DNA of 64,000 nt from Crossiella sp. SN42 (GCF_023897065.1 NZ_JAMHIV010000021.1:124001-188000); one strand, 5' to 3'; counted from the first letter of the stretch, positions 26,156 through 35,522 are shown. Notes: generated from the sequence alone by a model not told the origin. A program made the numbers and translations.

Positions 26156-27022
26156 GTGCAGCTGCTGCGGCTTGGCGATCCTGGCAACGAGTCGCCCGCG
26201 GTGCGGGCCGAGGACGGCACGCTCCACGACCTGCGCCCGCTGACCGCCGACCTCACCGGCGAGTTCCTGGCCGCGGACGGGCTGGCCCGCACCGCCGCGG
26301 CGCTGGCCGCAGGCGAGCTGCCCGTGCTGGCCGATCCCGGCGACGGCTCCGGCCTGCGGGTCGGCCCGCCGATCGCGCGGCCCGGCAAGATCGTCTGCAT
26401 CGGCCTCAACTACCGCGACCACGCCGAGGAGACCGGGGCGGAGCTGCCCGCCGAGCCGGTGGTGTTCATGAAGGCTCCGGACACCTTGGCCGGGCCGTAC
26501 GACGAGGTGCTGGTGCCGCGCGGCTCGGTGAAGACGGACTGGGAAGTGGAACTCGGTGTGATCATCGGCAGCACCGCCCGGTACCTGGAGGACCACCAGA
26601 GCGCGCTGGCCTGCGTGGCCGGGTACGCGGTCTCCCACGACGTCTCCGAGCGCGAGTTCCAGCTGGAGCGCGGCGGTACCTGGGACAAGGGCAAGAGCTG
26701 CGAGACCTTCAACCCGCTCGGCCCGTACCTGGTGCCGGCCGGCGAGGTCGGCGACGTGCAGTCGCTGTCGCTGAAGCTCTCGGTCAACGGCGTGCCCCGG
26801 CAGGACGGCAGCACCAAGAACATGATCTTCTCGGTGGCCGAGTGCATCCGGTACCTGAGCCAGTTCATGGTGCTGCGGCCCGGCGACCTGATCAACACCG
26901 GCACCCCGGCCGGGGTCGCGCTCGGCCAGCCAGAGCCCAAGCCCTACCTGCGCGGCGGCGATGTGGTGGAACTGGAGATCGAGGGCCTTGGCAAGCAGCG
27001 GCAGACCTTTGGGCAGGCCTGA
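26156..27022 (+). CDS. Fumarylacetoacetate hydrolase-family protein, probable 2,4-diketo-3-deoxy-L-fuconate hydrolase
   Basis: The 288-residue product has the FAH fold: [16 protein letters not shown] near residue 83, [13 protein letters not shown], then the metal ligand Glu residues in [11 protein letters not shown] and an Asp in [10 protein letters not shown]. The late [11 protein letters not shown] loop is typical. In the oxidative L-fucose route this enzyme splits 2,4-diketo-3-deoxy-L-fuconate into pyruvate and L-lactate; specificity here comes from context. It opens a nine-gene operon, with GAGGAG 7 bases before the GTG at 26156; the longer open frame from 25559 is a shadow of the subtilase. 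The fuconate dehydratase starts 2 bases after its stop. Confidence 0.87.
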   Translation: MQLLRLGDPGNESPAVRAEDGTLHDLRPLTADLTGEFLAADGLARTAAALAAGELPVLADPGDGSGLRVGPPIARPGKIVCIGLNYRDHAEETGAELPAEPVVFMKAPDTLAGPYDEVLVPRGSVKTDWEVELGVIIGSTARYLEDHQSALACVAGYAVSHDVSEREFQLERGGTWDKGKSCETFNPLGPYLVPAGEVGDVQSLSLKLSVNGVPRQDGSTKNMIFSVAECIRYLSQFMVLRPGDLINTGTPAGVALGQPEPKPYLRGGDVVELEIEGLGKQRQTFGQA

Positions 27023-27023
27023 C

Positions 27024-28322
27024 ATGTCCTTGATCACCTCGGTGGACGTGCTCGACGTCCGCTTCCCCACCTCGCGCGAGCTGGACGGCTCGGACGCGAT
27101 GAACCCCGACCCCGACTACTCCGCCGCCTACGTGGTGCTGAGCACCGACGACGGCGCGCGCGGCTACGGCTTCGCCTTCACCATCGGCCGCGGCAACGAC
27201 GTGCAGGCCGCCGCGATCCAGGCGCTGTCCCCGCACCTGATCGGCCAGCCGGCGCCGACCGGCGCGGCCGAGCTGGGCGCGCTGTCCCAGCGGCTGATCG
27301 GCGACTCGCAGCTGCGCTGGCTGGGCCCGGAGAAGGGCGTGGTGCACATGGCGGTCGGCGCGGTGGTCAACGCCGCCTGGGACCTGGCCGCCCGCGCCGC
27401 CGGGCTGCCGCTGTGGCGCTTCCTGGCCGAGCTGACCCCGGAGGAGATCGTCAGCCTGGTCGACTTCCGCTACCTGCGCGACGTGCTCACCCCGCCGCAG
27501 GCCCTGCTGATGCTGAAGAAGGCGGAGCAGGGCAAGGCCGAGCGGATCGAGAAGCTGCTGGCCGAGGGCTACCCGGCCTACACCACCTCGCCCGGCTGGC
27601 TGGGTTACAGCGACGAGAAGCTGACCAGGCTCACCCGCGAGGCGCTGACCGACGGCTTCGGGATGATCAAGCTCAAGGTGGGCGGCAACCTGGAAGACGA
27701 CGTGCGCCGGATGAAGCTGGCGCGCGAGGTGGTCGGGCCGGACTACCCGATCGCGGTGGACGCCAACCAGCGCTGGGACGTGGGCGACGCGGTGACCTGG
27801 ATGCAGGCCCTCGCCCCGTACGACCCGTACTGGATCGAGGAGCCCACCTCGCCGGATGACGTGCTCGGCCACCAGGCCATCGCGCGCGCGGTCCGCCCGA
27901 TCAAGGTGGCCACCGGCGAGCACGTGCACAACCGGGTGATGTTCAAGCAGCTGCTGGCCGCGGACGCGATCGACGTGCTCCAGCTGGACGCGGCCAGGGT
28001 CGGCGGGGTCAACGAGAACCTGGCCATCCTGCTGCTCGCGGCCAAGTTCGGCGTGCCGGTCTGCCCGCACGCCGGCGGCGTCGGGCTGTGCGAACTGGTG
28101 CAACACCTGGCGATGTTCGACTACGTTGCCGTCTCGGGGACGCAGGAGGGGCGGATGATCGAGTGGGTGGACCACCTGCACGAGCACTTCGTCGACCCGG
28201 CCACCGTGCGCGACGGCCGGTACCGGACGCCGACCGCGCCCGGGTTCTCCGCGGAGATGAAACCCGCCACCCTGCACGGATTCCGCTACCCGGACGGTCC
28301 TGAGTGGACGGAGACGCCCTGA
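27024..28322 (+). CDS. L-fuconate dehydratase (enolase superfamily)
   Basis: The 432-residue product has an N-terminal capping domain with [12 protein letters not shown] and a mandelate-racemase-type barrel: base lysines in GMIKLKVGG near 215, metal ligands Asp in [10 protein letters not shown], Glu in [10 protein letters not shown] and Glu in ATGEHVHNR, and the acid/base His in CPHAGGVGL. The run [17 protein letters not shown] is characteristic of L-fuconate dehydratases (FucD, and mammalian ENOSF1). It converts L-fuconate to 2-keto-3-deoxy-L-fuconate. The start ATG lies 2 bases after the FAH stop, and its stop overlaps the next start (TGATG). Confidence 0.9.
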   Translation: MSLITSVDVLDVRFPTSRELDGSDAMNPDPDYSAAYVVLSTDDGARGYGFAFTIGRGNDVQAAAIQALSPHLIGQPAPTGAAELGALSQRLIGDSQLRWLGPEKGVVHMAVGAVVNAAWDLAARAAGLPLWRFLAELTPEEIVSLVDFRYLRDVLTPPQALLMLKKAEQGKAERIEKLLAEGYPAYTTSPGWLGYSDEKLTRLTREALTDGFGMIKLKVGGNLEDDVRRMKLAREVVGPDYPIAVDANQRWDVGDAVTWMQALAPYDPYWIEEPTSPDDVLGHQAIARAVRPIKVATGEHVHNRVMFKQLLAADAIDVLQLDAARVGGVNENLAILLLAAKFGVPVCPHAGGVGLCELVQHLAMFDYVAVSGTQEGRMIEWVDHLHEHFVDPATVRDGRYRTPTAPGFSAEMKPATLHGFRYPDGPEWTETP

Positions 28323-29077
28323 TGAGCAGCGAGTTCGACGGACTGGTCGCCGTGGTCACCGGCGGCGCGTCCGGCATCGGCCTGGCCACCGCGCGGACGC
28401 TGTCCGCGCGGGGTGCGAAGGTCGCCTGCCTCGACCTCAACCCGGAGGTCCCCGCGCCGCTGTTCGGCGTGCGCTGCGACGTCGCCGACGATGCCACCGT
28501 GGTCGCCGCGATCGACGCGGTGATCGCCGAGCTCGGCCGGATCGACGTGCTGGTGAACAACGCCGGGATCGGCGCGCAGGGCGATGTCGGCGCGAACACC
28601 GACGAGGAATGGGCCAGGGTGCTCGACATCAACGTGGTCGGCATGGCCAGGGTCAGCCGGGCCGCGCTGCCGCACCTGCGCCGCTCGCCGGCCGCCGCGA
28701 TCGTGAACACCTGCTCCATCGCCGCCTGGGCCGGACTGCCCCAGCGGGCGCTGTACTCGGCCAGCAAGGGCGCGGTCTACGGCCTCACCCTGGCCATGGC
28801 CGCCGACCACGTGCGCGAGGGCATCCGGGTCAACTGCGTCGCGCCGGGCACCGTGGACACCCCCTGGGTGGGCCGCCTGCTCGACGCCGCGGCGGACCCG
28901 GCGGCCGAGCGCGCCGCGCTCCAGGCCCGCCAGCCCACCGGCCGCCTGGTTTCCGCCGACGAGGTGGCCAACGCCATCGCCTACCTCGCCGGACCCGCTT
29001 CGGGTGCCACCGTCGGCACCGTGCTCGCCGTGGACGGCGGGATGCACGGACTGCGGCTGCGGCCGCAGCCCAGTTGA
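28322..29077 (+). CDS. Short-chain dehydrogenase, probable 2-keto-3-deoxy-L-fuconate dehydrogenase
   Basis: The 251-residue classical SDR shows TGGASGIG (NAD binding, residues 14-21), LVNNAGIG near 80, catalytic Ser in NTCSIAAW, Tyr and Lys in YSASKGAVYG near 145-149, and a C-terminal VDGGMHG. DLN after the second strand favours NAD(H). In this pathway it would oxidise 2-keto-3-deoxy-L-fuconate at C4 to the 2,4-diketo acid cleaved by the first gene product. L-fucose dehydrogenase activity is the alternative, but an AKR for that step is present downstream. The ATG at 28322 overlaps the dehydratase stop; upstream starts in the same frame lie inside the dehydratase. Confidence 0.85.
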   Translation: MSSEFDGLVAVVTGGASGIGLATARTLSARGAKVACLDLNPEVPAPLFGVRCDVADDATVVAAIDAVIAELGRIDVLVNNAGIGAQGDVGANTDEEWARVLDINVVGMARVSRAALPHLRRSPAAAIVNTCSIAAWAGLPQRALYSASKGAVYGLTLAMAADHVREGIRVNCVAPGTVDTPWVGRLLDAAADPAAERAALQARQPTGRLVSADEVANAIAYLAGPASGATVGTVLAVDGGMHGLRLRPQPS

Positions 29078-29112
29078 GGTAGATCCACACCAGCGAGTCA
29101 AGGAGGACCGTG

Positions 29113-30150
29113 GTGCGTTCCGACGTCCGCAGGGCAGGGGCCGCTGCCGCCGCGCTGGCCATCGTGTTGGCGGGTTGCGGCACCACGAAAAGCCCAGGGG
29201 GCCAGCAGGGCGCCAGTGGCCCGGGTCAGGTCGGCGCCACCGTGCCGCTGCTGACCTCGCCGTTCTGGCAGGCCTACAACAACTACGTGCCGAAGATGGC
29301 CACCGAGTCCGGGGTGGAGGCGCTGCCCACGGTCAACGCCAACTCCGACCCGGCCAAGCTGATCACCGACATGACCAACCTGCTCAACCAGGGCGTCAAG
29401 GGCCTGGTGGTCACCCCGCTGGACTCCGCCGCGGTGGTCGCCGGACTGGCCCAGGCCGAGCGCAAGGGCGTGCCGGTGGTCGCGGTGGACGTGGCCCCGG
29501 AGAGCGGCAAGGTGGCCATGGTGGTGCGCGCGGACAACCGCGCCTACGGCACCAAGGCCTGCGAGCACATCGGCGGCAAGGTCAAGCAGGGCAAGGTCGT
29601 GCAGATCCAGGGCGACCTGGCCTCGGTCAACGGCCGGGACCGCTCCGAGGCCTTCCGCGAGTGCATGACCGCCAAGTTCCCCGGCATCCAGATCCTGGAC
29701 CTGCCCGCGGAGTGGAAGGCGGAGAAGGCCTCCTCCGGCCTGGAGTCGCTGCTCACCGCGAACCCGGACATCAAGGGCGTCTACATGCAGGCGGGTGGGG
29801 TGTACCTGGCGCCGACGCTGCAGGCGTTGAAGCGCAAGGACCTGCTGCACCCGGTGGGCCACCCCAAGCACGTGGTGGCGGTCAGCAACGACGGCATCCC
29901 GCAGGAGTTCGAGGCCATCCGCAAGGGCGAGATCGACGCCACGGTGTCCCAGCCCGCCGACGCCTACGCCAAGTACGGCATGTACTGGATCAAGAAGGCG
30001 ATGGCGGGGGAGACCTTCAAGGCCGGTCCGACCGACCACGGCAGCACCATCGTCGAGGTCCGGCCGGGCATCCTGGAGGACCAGCTGCCCGCGCCGCTGG
30101 TGACCAAGGAGAACGTGGACGACAAGTCGCTGTGGGGCAACCAGCTGTGA
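29113..30150 (+). CDS. Sugar-binding lipoprotein (RbsB type, CUT2 ABC transporter)
   Basis: The 345-residue product has a lipoprotein signal (lipobox VLAGC) and a periplasmic-binding-protein I fold: GATVPLLTSPFWQAYNNYV, LITDMTNLLNQGVKGLVVTP and VPVVAVDVAPE. It should capture the pathway sugar (L-fucose or a relative) outside the cell. AGGAGG lies at 29101-29106, which suits the GTG at 29113 better than the GTG at 29110. A 35-base gap to the dehydrogenase gene is the largest in the operon. The stop overlaps the ATPase start (GTGA). Confidence 0.85.
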   Translation: MRSDVRRAGAAAAALAIVLAGCGTTKSPGGQQGASGPGQVGATVPLLTSPFWQAYNNYVPKMATESGVEALPTVNANSDPAKLITDMTNLLNQGVKGLVVTPLDSAAVVAGLAQAERKGVPVVAVDVAPESGKVAMVVRADNRAYGTKACEHIGGKVKQGKVVQIQGDLASVNGRDRSEAFRECMTAKFPGIQILDLPAEWKAEKASSGLESLLTANPDIKGVYMQAGGVYLAPTLQALKRKDLLHPVGHPKHVVAVSNDGIPQEFEAIRKGEIDATVSQPADAYAKYGMYWIKKAMAGETFKAGPTDHGSTIVEVRPGILEDQLPAPLVTKENVDDKSLWGNQL

Positions 30151-31661
30151 GCGCACCCACCGCGCCGGTGGTCGAAGCGCTGGGCATCACCCGGCGCTTC
30201 GGCCCCACCACCGCGCTCCACGATGTCGGGATCACCGTCCGCCCCGGTGAGTCGCACGCCCTGGTGGGGCGCAACGGGGCAGGCAAGTCCACCCTGGTGT
30301 CCGTCCTCACCGGACTGTCCAAACCAGACAGTGGAACGGTCGCGTTCAACGGCGAGCCCGCGCCCCCGGTGGCCGACCGGGAAGCCTGGCGGCAGCGGGT
30401 GGCCTGCGTGTACCAGCACTCCACCGTCATCCCCGAGCTGACCGTGGCGGAGAACCTGTTCCTCAACCGGCAGCCGGCCAGCCGCGGCGTGATCCGCTGG
30501 TCCGCGCTGCGCGCCGGGGCCGCCGAGCTGCTGGCCGCCTGGGGCGTGGACGTCTCGGTGGACGCGCTGGCCGGTGAGCTGGACGTGGAGCAGCGGCAGC
30601 TGGTGGAGATCGCCCGCGCGCTGTCCTACGGCGCCCGGTTCATCATCCTGGACGAGCCCACCGCGCAGCTGGACAGCCACGCGATCAGCAGGCTGTTCGA
30701 GCGCATGCACCAGCTGCAGGCCGCGGGGGTGACCTTCCTGTTCATCTCCCACCACCTGCAAGAGGTCTACGAGGTGTGCCAGGCGGTGACCGTGCTGCGC
30801 GATGCCAGGCACATCGTCACCGCCCCGGTCAGCGAGCTCTCCCGGAGCCAGCTGGTGGACGCGATGACCGGCGAGTCCGGCGGGCTCGCGGTGACCGACG
30901 CGGCCGACCGGGAACCCTTGCCGGACAACGCCCCGGTCGCACTCACCGTGCGGGGGCTCGGCGGTGACGGCTTCGCGGGCATCTCCTTCGAGCTGCGCCG
31001 CGGCGAGGTGCTCGGGCTGGCCGGCAGCAACGCCAGCGGCAAGCACCAGGTCGCGGAAACCGTGTACGGGCTGCGAAAACCGGTCGCGGGCACGGTGCTG
31101 GTGGCCGGCGCCCCGCTCAAGCCGGGCGACGTCTCGGCCGCGCTGCACGCCGGGATCGGCTGCGTGCCCAGGTCGCGGCACGACCAGGGCCTGGTGCTGG
31201 GCATGTCCATCGGCGACAACGCCACCATGAGCGTGCTGGACCGGCTCGGCGTGGCCGGGCTGGCCGCGCCGAAAACCGTGCGCGCCAAGGGGAACACCGC
31301 GATCGCCGAGTACGGCGTGGTGGCCAAGGAGGCCGACCAGCCGGTCAGCGACCTCTCCGGCGGCAACCAGCAGAAGGTCGTGATGGCCCGCGCGCTGGCC
31401 AACGACCCGGACGTGCTGATCATGATCAACCCCACCGCCGGGGTCGATGTGAAGTCCAAACAGGCCCTGCTGGCCGTGGTCGACCGGGCCAGGGCCGAGG
31501 GCAAGGCGGTGCTGGTCGTCAGCGACGAGCTGGACGACCTGCGCCCCTGTGACCGGGTGCTCGTGATGCGCGCCGGCACCCTGGCCGCCGAACACCAGGC
31601 AGGCTGGGCCGATGGCCAGCTCGTGGCCTCCATCGAAGGAGTCGAACTCGATGGCGAATGA
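30147..31661 (+). CDS. Sugar ABC transporter ATP-binding protein (RbsA/MglA type, two NBDs)
   Basis: The 504-residue product has two ATPase domains. The first has Walker A GRNGAGKST near residue 45, a signature region LDVEQRQLVEIARAL and Walker B FIILDEPTAQLD. The second is degenerate: Walker A is GSNASGKHQ, with His at the usual Ser/Thr, and Walker B reads VLIMINPTAGVD, lacking both the Asp and the catalytic Glu, although LSGGNQQK is kept. One active site is usual for RbsA proteins, but the loss here is more marked. It overlaps the binding-protein gene by 4 bp and the permease gene by 11 bp. Confidence 0.88.
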   Translation: MSAPTAPVVEALGITRRFGPTTALHDVGITVRPGESHALVGRNGAGKSTLVSVLTGLSKPDSGTVAFNGEPAPPVADREAWRQRVACVYQHSTVIPELTVAENLFLNRQPASRGVIRWSALRAGAAELLAAWGVDVSVDALAGELDVEQRQLVEIARALSYGARFIILDEPTAQLDSHAISRLFERMHQLQAAGVTFLFISHHLQEVYEVCQAVTVLRDARHIVTAPVSELSRSQLVDAMTGESGGLAVTDAADREPLPDNAPVALTVRGLGGDGFAGISFELRRGEVLGLAGSNASGKHQVAETVYGLRKPVAGTVLVAGAPLKPGDVSAALHAGIGCVPRSRHDQGLVLGMSIGDNATMSVLDRLGVAGLAAPKTVRAKGNTAIAEYGVVAKEADQPVSDLSGGNQQKVVMARALANDPDVLIMINPTAGVDVKSKQALLAVVDRARAEGKAVLVVSDELDDLRPCDRVLVMRAGTLAAEHQAGWADGQLVASIEGVELDGE

Positions 31662-32679
31662 CACCGCCGTGCAGAACACCCCCGCGGCAGGCAAGTCCGC
31701 GCCACCACGACGGATCCGGCTGGCCAGGCTGCGTGACCTGGCGCTGCTGCCCGCGCTCGCGGTGGTGGTGCTGATCGGCGGACTGGTCAACGACCGCTTC
31801 CTCACCACGGACAACCTGGTCGCGGTGCTCGGCGCCTCGGCCGCGCTGGCCATGGTGGTGCTGGGCGAGACGCTGGTGCTGCTGACCGGCAAGTTCGACC
31901 TGTCGCTGGAGTCCACCGTGGGCATCGCGCCCGCGGTCGGCGCGCTGCTGGCCATCCCGGCGGCCAGCGGCATCGGCTGGTTCGACGACCCGCTGCCCGC
32001 CTGGCTGGCCATCCTCGCGGGGCTGGTGGTGGGCGCGGTGGTGGGGCTGTTCAACGGTTTCCTGGTGGTCAAGCTCCAGCTCAACGCGTTCATCGTGACC
32101 CTGGCGATGCTGATCATCCTGCGCGGCCTGCTGGTCGGCTCCACCGAGGGCAAGACCCTGTTCCAGATGCCGGAGGCCTTCTTCGCGCTGGCCACCACCA
32201 CCTTCCTCGGCCTGCCCATCTCGGTGTGGCTGGCCGGGATCGCCTACCTGGTGGCCGGGTTCCTGTTGCGCTACCACCGGATCGGCCGCGCGCTCTACGC
32301 CATCGGCGGCAACGCCCAGGCCGCCCGCGCCGCCGGTATCCGGGTGGACCGGATCGCGTGGTCGGTGTTCGTGGTGGCCGGGGTGCTGGCCGCGATCGGC
32401 GGGCTGATCCAGACCGGTTACGTGGGCGCGCTCAGCGCGGGCCAGGGCGACCGGATGATCTTCACCGTGTTCGCCGCGGCGGTCATCGGAGGCATCTCCC
32501 TCGACGGCGGCAAGGGCACCCTGTTCGGCGCGCTCACCGGCGTGCTGCTGCTCGGCGTGGTGGACAACCTGCTCACCGCGGCCCAGGTGCCCTCGTTCTG
32601 GATCCAGGCGGTCTACGGCGCGGTCATCCTCGGCGCGCTGATGCTGGCCAGGATCGCCAGCGGGAAGGCGCAGACCTGA
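31651..32679 (+). CDS. Sugar ABC transporter permease (RbsC type)
   Basis: The 342-residue product has eight to ten hydrophobic helices and RbsC landmarks: LLTGKFDLSLESTVG (the usual GGIDLSVG region), LNAFIVTLAMLIILRG and YAIGGNAQAARAAGIRVDR. It forms the channel as a homodimer with the two-domain ATPase. The ATG at 31651 has AAGGAG 10 bases upstream and lies within the end of the ATPase gene; its stop overlaps the mutarotase start (TGATG). Confidence 0.87.
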   Translation: MANDTAVQNTPAAGKSAPPRRIRLARLRDLALLPALAVVVLIGGLVNDRFLTTDNLVAVLGASAALAMVVLGETLVLLTGKFDLSLESTVGIAPAVGALLAIPAASGIGWFDDPLPAWLAILAGLVVGAVVGLFNGFLVVKLQLNAFIVTLAMLIILRGLLVGSTEGKTLFQMPEAFFALATTTFLGLPISVWLAGIAYLVAGFLLRYHRIGRALYAIGGNAQAARAAGIRVDRIAWSVFVVAGVLAAIGGLIQTGYVGALSAGQGDRMIFTVFAAAVIGGISLDGGKGTLFGALTGVLLLGVVDNLLTAAQVPSFWIQAVYGAVILGALMLARIASGKAQT

Positions 32680-32987
32680 TGGAGACGGTGCTGCACACCA
32701 GGCTCAAGCCGGGCAAGGAAGCCGAGTACGAGCGGGTGCACGCGAGCATCCCGCCGGAGCTGGACCTCGCGCTGCGCGAGGCCGGGGTCCGCTCCTGGCG
32801 GATCTGGCGCAGCGGCCGCGACCTGTTCCACCTGGTGGACTGCGCGGACTACGAGGCCATGCGGGCGCACCTGCGCGAGCACCCGGCCAACGTGCCCTGG
32901 CAGGCCAGGATGGCCGAGCTGCTGGAGGTGCCCGACGACTACTCGGGCGCCGAACCCGAGATCCGACTCGTCTGGGAGCTGCCGTGA
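32679..32987 (+). CDS. L-rhamnose/L-fucose mutarotase (PF05336 family)
   Basis: The 102-residue product matches the RhaM-type mutarotase: HTRLKPGKEAEYERVHASIP at the start, WRIWRSGRDLFHLVDC in the middle and a C-terminal LVWELP. It interconverts the anomers of a 6-deoxyhexose, supplying the form used by the dehydrogenase. The classical L-fucose mutarotase is FucU, a different fold, so use of the rhamnose-type enzyme is notable. Length is normal. It overlaps the permease by one base and the AKR gene by 4 bp. Confidence 0.87.
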   Translation: METVLHTRLKPGKEAEYERVHASIPPELDLALREAGVRSWRIWRSGRDLFHLVDCADYEAMRAHLREHPANVPWQARMAELLEVPDDYSGAEPEIRLVWELP

Positions 32988-33979
32988 GGACCGCGAAACT
33001 GGGCCGCACCACGGTGCCGGTGACCGCGCTGGGCTTCGGCGCCGCGCCGATCGGCAACCTCTACCGCCCGGTGCCCGACGCGGACGCGCACGCCGCGGTC
33101 CGGGCCGCCTGGGACGCCGGGGTGCGCTACTTCGACACCGCGCCGCACTACGGCCTCGGCCTGTCCGAACGCCGCCTCGGCGCGGTGCTGGCCGAGCACC
33201 CGAGGGACGAGTTCACCGTCTCCACCAAGGTCGGCCGCCTGCTCACCGAGTACGACGGCGGTGGTGACGACCTGGCCGACGGCTTCGCCGTGCCGGCCAC
33301 CCACCGCCGGGTGTGGGACTTCAGCGCCGACGGCGTGCGCCGCTCGCTGGAGTCCTCTTTGGACAGACTGGGCCTGGACCGGGTCGACGTGGTGCTGCTG
33401 CACGACCCGGACAACCACTGGGCCGAGGCGGCCGGAAAGGGCTTCCCGGCCCTGGCCGAGCTGCGCGACCAGGGCGTGGTCGGCGCGATCGGCGTGGGCA
33501 TGAACCAGTGGCAGCTGCCTGCCCGGTTCATCCGCGAGACCGACATCGACGTGGTGATGCTGGCCGGTCGCTACACGTTGCTGGAGCAGCCAGCCGCGGC
33601 GGAGTTCCTGCCGCTGTGCCTGGAGCGCAACGTTTCCGTGCTGGCCGCGGGCGTGTTCAACTCCGGCCTGCTCTCCCGGCACGAGATCCCGGTCAACGCC
33701 AAGTACAACTACGCCGAAGCGCCGCCGGAGCTGGTGGACCGGGCCAGGGCGGTCGCCGCGGTGTGCGAGCGGCACGGCGTCACGCTGCCGCAGGCCGCCA
33801 TCCAGTTCGCCTTCGGCCACCCGGCGGTCGCCTCGGTGGTCATCGGCGCCCGCACCGGCGAGCAGATGCGGCAGAACGCCGAGCTGGTCGCCAACCCGGT
33901 GCCGCCGGAGCTGTGGGCCGAGCTGCGCGAGCGGGAACTGCTGGCCGCGGACGTGTCCGGGCCAGGTGAGCAGGCATGA
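32984..33979 (+). CDS. Aldo/keto reductase, probable L-fucose dehydrogenase (D-threo-aldose 1-dehydrogenase)
   Basis: The 331-residue AKR has Asp and Tyr in FDTAPHYGLGLSERRLG near residues 47-63, Lys in STKVGR near 81 and His in VVLLHDPD near 137. This pattern is typical of D-threo-aldose/L-fucose dehydrogenases, which oxidise L-fucose at C1 to L-fucono-lactone. Its place between mutarotase and lactonase supports this. GTGA overlaps with the mutarotase stop fix the start. It is unlike the AKR at 332, which belongs to another subgroup. Confidence 0.85.
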   Translation: MRTAKLGRTTVPVTALGFGAAPIGNLYRPVPDADAHAAVRAAWDAGVRYFDTAPHYGLGLSERRLGAVLAEHPRDEFTVSTKVGRLLTEYDGGGDDLADGFAVPATHRRVWDFSADGVRRSLESSLDRLGLDRVDVVLLHDPDNHWAEAAGKGFPALAELRDQGVVGAIGVGMNQWQLPARFIRETDIDVVMLAGRYTLLEQPAAAEFLPLCLERNVSVLAAGVFNSGLLSRHEIPVNAKYNYAEAPPELVDRARAVAAVCERHGVTLPQAAIQFAFGHPAVASVVIGARTGEQMRQNAELVANPVPPELWAELRERELLAADVSGPGEQA

Positions 33980-34869
33980 GGATCGACGCCCACCACCACC
34001 TGTGGGACCTGTCGGTGCGCGCCCAGGACTGGCTGGCCGGACCGGAGATGGCGCCGATCAACCGGAGCTTCCTGCTGCCCGACCTGCACCAGGTCACCGC
34101 GGTCACCGGCATCGGGGCCACCGTGCTGGTGCAGACCATCACGGTGTCCGAGGAGACCCCGGAGTTCCTGGCCTTGGCCGAGGCGTCGGAGATCGTGGCC
34201 GCGGTGGTCGGCTGGACCGACCTGACCGCGCCGGAGGTGGCGGACGCCCTGGCCGCGCTGAAGTCCGGCCACGGCGGGCGCTGGCTGCGCGGCATCCGGC
34301 ACCAGGTGCAGGGCGAGCCGGACCCGCGCTGGCTGTGCCGCCCGGACGTGCGCAGGGGCCTGTCCGCGGTGGCCGGGGCCGGGCTCAGCTACGACCTGCT
34401 CACCCGGCCGCACCAGCTGCCCGCCGCCATCGAGACGGTCCGGGCGCTGCCACAGCTGGAGTTCGTGCTCGACCACTGCTCGAAGCCGCCGATCGCCAGC
34501 GGCGAGCTGGAATCTTGGGCTGCTGACCTGCGCGCGCTGGCCGCCCTGCCCAACGTCACCTGCAAGCTGTCCGGCCTGGTCACCGAGGCCGACTGGACAC
34601 AGTGGACGGTCGACCAGCTCCGTCCTTACACCGAGGTGGTGCTGGACGCCTTTGGCCCCGAACGGGTGATGTTCGGCTCGGACTGGCCGGTCTGCCTGCT
34701 CGCCGCGCCCTACGCCACCGTGCTGGAGACAGCCGAGGTACTCACCGATCGGCTCACGCCATCAGAACGGGCCGCCGTGTTCGGCGGCACCGCCCAGCGG
34801 GTGTACGCGATCGAGCAGTCATCCGAGGTTGCGCAGCCACTGCTCGACACCGGCGACGTGCACGGTTGA
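33976..34869 (+). CDS. Amidohydrolase-family L-fuconolactonase (COG3618)
   Basis: The 297-residue product begins MRIDAHHHLWDL, the metal-binding HxH of the COG3618 lactonases, with GIRHQVQGEPDPRWL, FVLDHCSKP near 160 and the metal-ligand Asp in MFGSDWPVCLL near 235. It hydrolyses L-fucono-lactone to L-fuconate for the dehydratase. It is the last gene of the operon (ATGA overlap with the AKR) and its final 51 bases overlap the end of the convergent GntR gene, so the two transcripts are complementary at their 3' ends. Confidence 0.87.
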   Translation: MRIDAHHHLWDLSVRAQDWLAGPEMAPINRSFLLPDLHQVTAVTGIGATVLVQTITVSEETPEFLALAEASEIVAAVVGWTDLTAPEVADALAALKSGHGGRWLRGIRHQVQGEPDPRWLCRPDVRRGLSAVAGAGLSYDLLTRPHQLPAAIETVRALPQLEFVLDHCSKPPIASGELESWAADLRALAALPNVTCKLSGLVTEADWTQWTVDQLRPYTEVVLDAFGPERVMFGSDWPVCLLAAPYATVLETAEVLTDRLTPSERAAVFGGTAQRVYAIEQSSEVAQPLLDTGDVHG

Positions 34870-35493
34870 CCAGGAGCGGGCCAGCTCCGGCTCGTGCGCG
34901 GCCAGCGCGTCCACGATCGCCCGGTGCTCGGCCACGGTCCGGTCCACCGCCCCGCCCTGGGCGATGCCGCGCCAGATCCGGGCCCGCACGGTCGGTCCGG
35001 CCAGCGTGTCCAGCAGCTGGGCCAGGTAGGCGTTTCCCGCGGACTGGGCGATCCGGCGGTGGAACTCCAGGTCCAGCTCGACCAGGCGCTCCACCGAGTC
35101 GGACTGCTCGGTCTCCTCGCACAGCTCGCGCAGCGCGGCGATGTCCTTCTCCTCGATGCGCACCGCGGCGATGGCCGCGCAGGCCGGTTCCAGCACCCGG
35201 CGGACCTCCAGAACCTCCAGCACGGACTCCTCGCCGCGGTGCAGGTCCAGCACGAAGCTCAGCGCGCCGAGCAGCTCGTCCGCGCGCAGGCTGGAGACGT
35301 AGGTGCCGTCACCCTGCCGCACATCCAGCACCCGGACCAGCGACAACGCCTTCACCGCCTCGCGCAGCGAGTTCCGGGACAGGCCAAGCCGCTCGGCCAG
35401 GTCGGCCTCCCTGGGCAGCCGGTCGCCCGGCTTCAGCTCGCCGGAGACGATCATTTCCTTGACGCGCAAGATGGCGTCGTCGGTAACGGCCAC
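34819..35493 (-). CDS. GntR-family regulator (FCD/FadR subfamily), probable L-fucose operon repressor
   Basis: The 224-residue product has a GntR winged helix (LKPGDRLPREADLAERLGLS followed by RNSLREAVKAL, about residues 20-65) and an FCD effector domain with the metal-site pattern ELDLEFHRRIAQSAGN and a late AEHRAIVDAL. It is convergent with the fucose operon and overlaps it. The GTG at 35493 is chosen for GGGGG 7 bases upstream; an open frame extends to 35553 but would cover the likely operator at 35523-35533. That operator matches the palindrome before the fucose genes, suggesting autoregulation and operon control. Confidence 0.83.
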   Translation of the reverse strand: MAVTDDAILRVKEMIVSGELKPGDRLPREADLAERLGLSRNSLREAVKALSLVRVLDVRQGDGTYVSSLRADELLGALSFVLDLHRGEESVLEVLEVRRVLEPACAAIAAVRIEEKDIAALRELCEETEQSDSVERLVELDLEFHRRIAQSAGNAYLAQLLDTLAGPTVRARIWRGIAQGGAVDRTVAEHRAIVDALAAHEPELARSWSTVHVAGVEQWLRNLG

Positions 35494-35522
35494 TGCCACC
35501 CCCGTTTCGCGAGCCGGTACAC

